Shown: one piece after another, positions 62,050 through 64,000 of the stretch
Layout of the letters: the number at the start of each line of letters is the position of its first letter
Numbering within the stretch: the first letter of the stretch is position 1
Assembly: GCA_035533215.1 (NCBI GenBank)
Contig: DATLUG010000029.1
Span: 62,001 to 126,000 of the forward strand
Direction of reading: 5' to 3'
Origin: DAHUZL01 sp035533215
GTDB lineage: Bacteria; Chloroflexota; Dormibacteria; Aeolococcales; Bog-877
Length of the DNA: 64,000 bases
Program-made: the position numbers and the translations under genes
The notes under the pieces: model-generated
Database searches by the model: none
What the model saw: the letters and a program-made list of their open reading frames with translations, nothing else
Told to the model about the DNA's origin: nothing

Positions 62050-62712
62050 ATGACCTCGACCGGGCGCAAGCTGATGATCGTCGCCGGGGGGCTCGCGGTG
62101 GTGGTCGTCGCCGCCGCCCTCTACATCACCCAGTGGCTGTCCTACATCCAGCCGGAGCAGGCCCCCGCGGTCACGGTGAGCAGCAGCGGGCAGAAGCAGG
62201 CCAACCTGGAGCTGGCCACCCTGGGGTCGATCGGATTCACGAGCCACGCCACCTGGGTCGCCTACCTCGTCCGCCAGGGGGGCCGGTGGGTGCACTCCAC
62301 CAACTGGGTGCTTCCGGCCCACGCCCTAGTCCACGTGACCATCCTCCAGTACGACACCCAGACCGGTCTGCGCAACCCCTTCCTGAGCCAGGTCCGGGGC
62401 ACGGTCGGGAGTGTCGAGTACGTCGACGGCCACGCGGTCCACTACATGGACCCGACCCTCCCCGCCCACACCTTCTCGATCCCCGAGCTGGGGGTGAACG
62501 TGCCCCTGTACGGGATCCCCAACGCCACCTACCCGGGGACCTTCGGCAACCCCCACAACACCCACGAGACCATCACCTTCAGCTTCCGCACCGGCGGCAA
62601 GGGCCTGCTCCACTGGCAGTGCTTCGTCCCCTGCGCCGCCGGCTTCCTGTTCGGCAACGGCGGCCCGATGCAGACCGTGGGCTACATGGACGGCTACATC
62701 CATGTGGTCTAG
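62050..62712 (+). CDS. Membrane-anchored CuA-like cupredoxin with incomplete ligand set
   Basis: A 220-residue protein with one N-terminal helix (residues 9-28) and an outside cupredoxin domain. HTFSIPELGVN (H140) matches the first copper ligand of CoxB-type domains. The loop has C191 and C195 spaced C-x3-C as in CuA, but Phe stands where the next His should be, with M207 further on. It therefore may bind a single copper or none. It is the first gene of the oxidase operon, 52 bases before the true CoxB gene. A role as an accessory or donor subunit is inference. Confidence 0.78.
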   Translation: MTSTGRKLMIVAGGLAVVVVAAALYITQWLSYIQPEQAPAVTVSSSGQKQANLELATLGSIGFTSHATWVAYLVRQGGRWVHSTNWVLPAHALVHVTILQYDTQTGLRNPFLSQVRGTVGSVEYVDGHAVHYMDPTLPAHTFSIPELGVNVPLYGIPNATYPGTFGNPHNTHETITFSFRTGGKGLLHWQCFVPCAAGFLFGNGGPMQTVGYMDGYIHVV

Positions 62713-62764
62713 CGCGGACGGCACCGGCAGAGCGACCGCCCGCTCCAGCGAGGGGGACTGACCC

Positions 62765-63595
62765 GTGAGCACCCGACGTCACCTGATCGTCCCGGGGTTG
62801 GTGTGGGCGGTGCTGTCGATCGCCGCCGACCTCACCCTGACCCACCTCAACCTCCCGCCCGGGTACGCGACCACCACCGCCGCGGGCCAGTCGGTCACCG
62901 GCCAGGTGTTCTCGATGATCTCGGCCACCGTCGGCATCGCGGTGGTGGTGTTCGCGGTCTACTTCCTCGTCGTGTTCCGAGGTCGCCCCGGTGATGCCGG
63001 GGACGGGCCACCGGTCCGCGGCGACGTCCGGCTCCAGTCCGGCTGGCTGGTGCTCAGCACGGTGATCGTCCTCTTCGCCGCCGCCTACGGCTCGATCGAG
63101 CTGGAGGGCCAGGTCACCCCCCAGCTGGTGGTGCCCGCCAGCCAGTACCACTCGGCGGCGACCCGGCACCCGCTGATCGTGCAGGTGATCGGGCAGCAGT
63201 GGCAGTGGACCTACCGCTACCCCCAGTACGGCGGCTTCGAGTCGCCGGTGATCCGGATCCCCGCCAACCGCCTGGTCCAGTTCGACGTCACCTCCCTGGA
63301 CGTGATCCACGGCTGGTGGGCGTACACGCTCGGGATCAAGGTCAACGCCGAGCCCGGCGTCAACAACGTCGGCTACGTCTACGCCCTCAAGCCCAGCCGC
63401 TTCATCGTGGAGTGCTCCAGCCTCTGCGGCCTGTGGCACGGCTACATGCGCAACACCGGCGCCCAGGACGGGGAAGTGCTCTCCCAGTCGGCGTTCGCCA
63501 GCTGGGTCAAGGGGGCGCAGCGCTACTACGGCCCCGAGGACAAGTACCTGCCCAAGTTCGCGCTCGTCTACTACCCCTCCCCCACCACCTACTGA
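62765..63595 (+). CDS. coxB: Cytochrome c oxidase subunit II (CuA)
   Basis: A 276-residue subunit with two N-terminal helices (about 8-25 and 47-71, with a third hydrophobic stretch at 92-110) and a cupredoxin domain. The CuA ligands are complete: H182 (VIHGWW), C217, C221, H225 and M228 (CSSLCGLWHGYM). The Glu that usually lies between the cysteines is Ser219. QQWQWTYRYP is the aromatic electron-entry patch. No cytochrome c domain is fused. It accepts electrons from a soluble or anchored donor and passes them to subunit I. Confidence 0.94.
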   Translation: MSTRRHLIVPGLVWAVLSIAADLTLTHLNLPPGYATTTAAGQSVTGQVFSMISATVGIAVVVFAVYFLVVFRGRPGDAGDGPPVRGDVRLQSGWLVLSTVIVLFAAAYGSIELEGQVTPQLVVPASQYHSAATRHPLIVQVIGQQWQWTYRYPQYGGFESPVIRIPANRLVQFDVTSLDVIHGWWAYTLGIKVNAEPGVNNVGYVYALKPSRFIVECSSLCGLWHGYMRNTGAQDGEVLSQSAFASWVKGAQRYYGPEDKYLPKFALVYYPSPTTY

Positions 63596-63690
63596 GCGGC
63601 TGAGGCGATCCGCGTGCCGCGCCCCCCCATCGATCCCCGCCCCGGCCACCCCGCCGGCTCCGCCCATGCGCACCGTTCGTGGAGGAACCC

Positions 63691-64000
63691 GTGAGCCAGA
63701 CAGCCACGCTCGGCGGCCGCTCCCAGGCCGCGAGCTTCTCGCCGCGCCGTCTCTTTCTCTCCCAGAACCTGCTCACGGCAACGATCATCGGCATCGTCAC
63801 GGGCCTGATCGGCTACTGGCTGGGTGCGCAGCTGGAGACGACCGACAACGGCGACGCCGGCATCCTCCTCGGCTATCTCGTCGGCAGCGTCGGCTTCCTG
63901 GTCGGGCTCGGCTTCGCCAACGAGCTGATCCCCCGCCTGCTCGGGCGTCCGGTCTCGGTCGAGGTGAAGGCCGACGCGGTCGAGCTGGAGGCCCCGAGCC
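63691..64000 (+). CDS. Membrane protein of the oxidase operon, C-terminus beyond window
   Basis: GTG 63691 follows GGAGGAACCC, and the frame stays open to the window end (103 codons). The visible part has two helices (NLLTATIIGIVTGLIGYWLG and GILLGYLVGSVGFLVGLGF), then ELIPRLLGRP and a charged segment. Position after coxB makes oxidase subunit I, or a short subunit before it, the likely identity; none of the haem-binding helices is visible yet, so this stays open. Confidence 0.7.
   Translation, partial: MSQTATLGGRSQAASFSPRRLFLSQNLLTATIIGIVTGLIGYWLGAQLETTDNGDAGILLGYLVGSVGFLVGLGFANELIPRLLGRPVSVEVKADAVELEAPS

Noticed and set aside
1..64000. CRISPR arrays, insertion sequences, prophage or integrative elements
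   Set aside because: No regularly spaced repeats, transposase, integrase or phage genes were seen. Gene style and base composition are even across the window.

Overview
The window is very GC-rich DNA (third codon positions are almost all G or C) from a chromosome. I saw no rRNA, tRNA, CRISPR array, transposase or phage gene. The gene set is housekeeping and respiratory: MurT/GatD lipid II amidation, an InhA-like enoyl reductase, a MarP-like CvpA-protease, an LCP ligase, a menaquinol-type Rieske/cytochrome b complex and many lipoproteins. This points to a Gram-positive-like or monoderm lineage such as Dormibacterota, another Chloroflexota-related group, or a deep actinobacterial relative. That placement is inference. 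At least ten genes have a TANNNT-type -10 box 6-8 bases before the start codon and no Shine-Dalgarno sequence, so leaderless transcription looks common.

Layout. 1-6089: partial fumarylacetoacetate-hydrolase gene, hotdog thioesterase, a frameshifted ORF, pyruvate phosphate dikinase and diaminopimelate decarboxylase. 6207-14193: ABC exporter, glycyl-tRNA synthetase, DAO-type oxidase, orphan peptide-binding lipoprotein under a promoter with an operator-like palindrome, and an EamA transporter. 14264-16450: a cysteinyl-tRNA synthetase fused in frame to a family 2 glycosyltransferase. 16714-27242: SIMPL protein, 6-phosphogluconate dehydrogenase, HAD phosphatase, aldose epimerase, glycogen debranching enzyme, a DedA-RDD-winged-helix fusion, then a pgi-SDR-DUF488 operon. 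27900-37975: Hsp20, RecO/CNNM, Prs/GlmU, crotonase, polysaccharide deacetylase, endonuclease III, blue-copper lipoprotein and a small lipoprotein.

38221-43306 is a six-gene minus-strand operon for an unusual quinol-oxidising complex. It contains a Rieske protein, a fused cytochrome b, two CydA-like membrane subunits, a two-helix subunit and a soluble 145-residue protein, with no c-type haem motif. 43452-53246: HolA, S20 with a long basic tail, IspE, MurT, GatD, a lipoprotein, polyphosphate kinase, a PPOX protein, RpiA and a membrane protein. 53369-60819: CvpA-serine protease, MarR/MFS pair with a perfect palindromic operator, InhA-like FabI, LCP ligase, beta-propeller-like protein and a YbhN-like flippase. 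60839-64000: a second cupredoxin lipoprotein and a small membrane protein diverge from a haem-copper oxidase operon (CuA-like cupredoxin, CoxB, start of the next subunit). Two consensus divergent promoters flank a 25-bp palindrome there.

How it fits together. Two blue-copper lipoproteins and a c-haem-free Rieske/cyt b complex lie within about 25 kb of a CuA oxidase. This suggests, as inference, an aerobic chain in which copper proteins rather than cytochrome c carry electrons. The carbon genes (debranching enzyme, Pgi, Gnd, RpiA, PpdK) and polyphosphate kinase suggest glycogen and polyphosphate storage metabolism.
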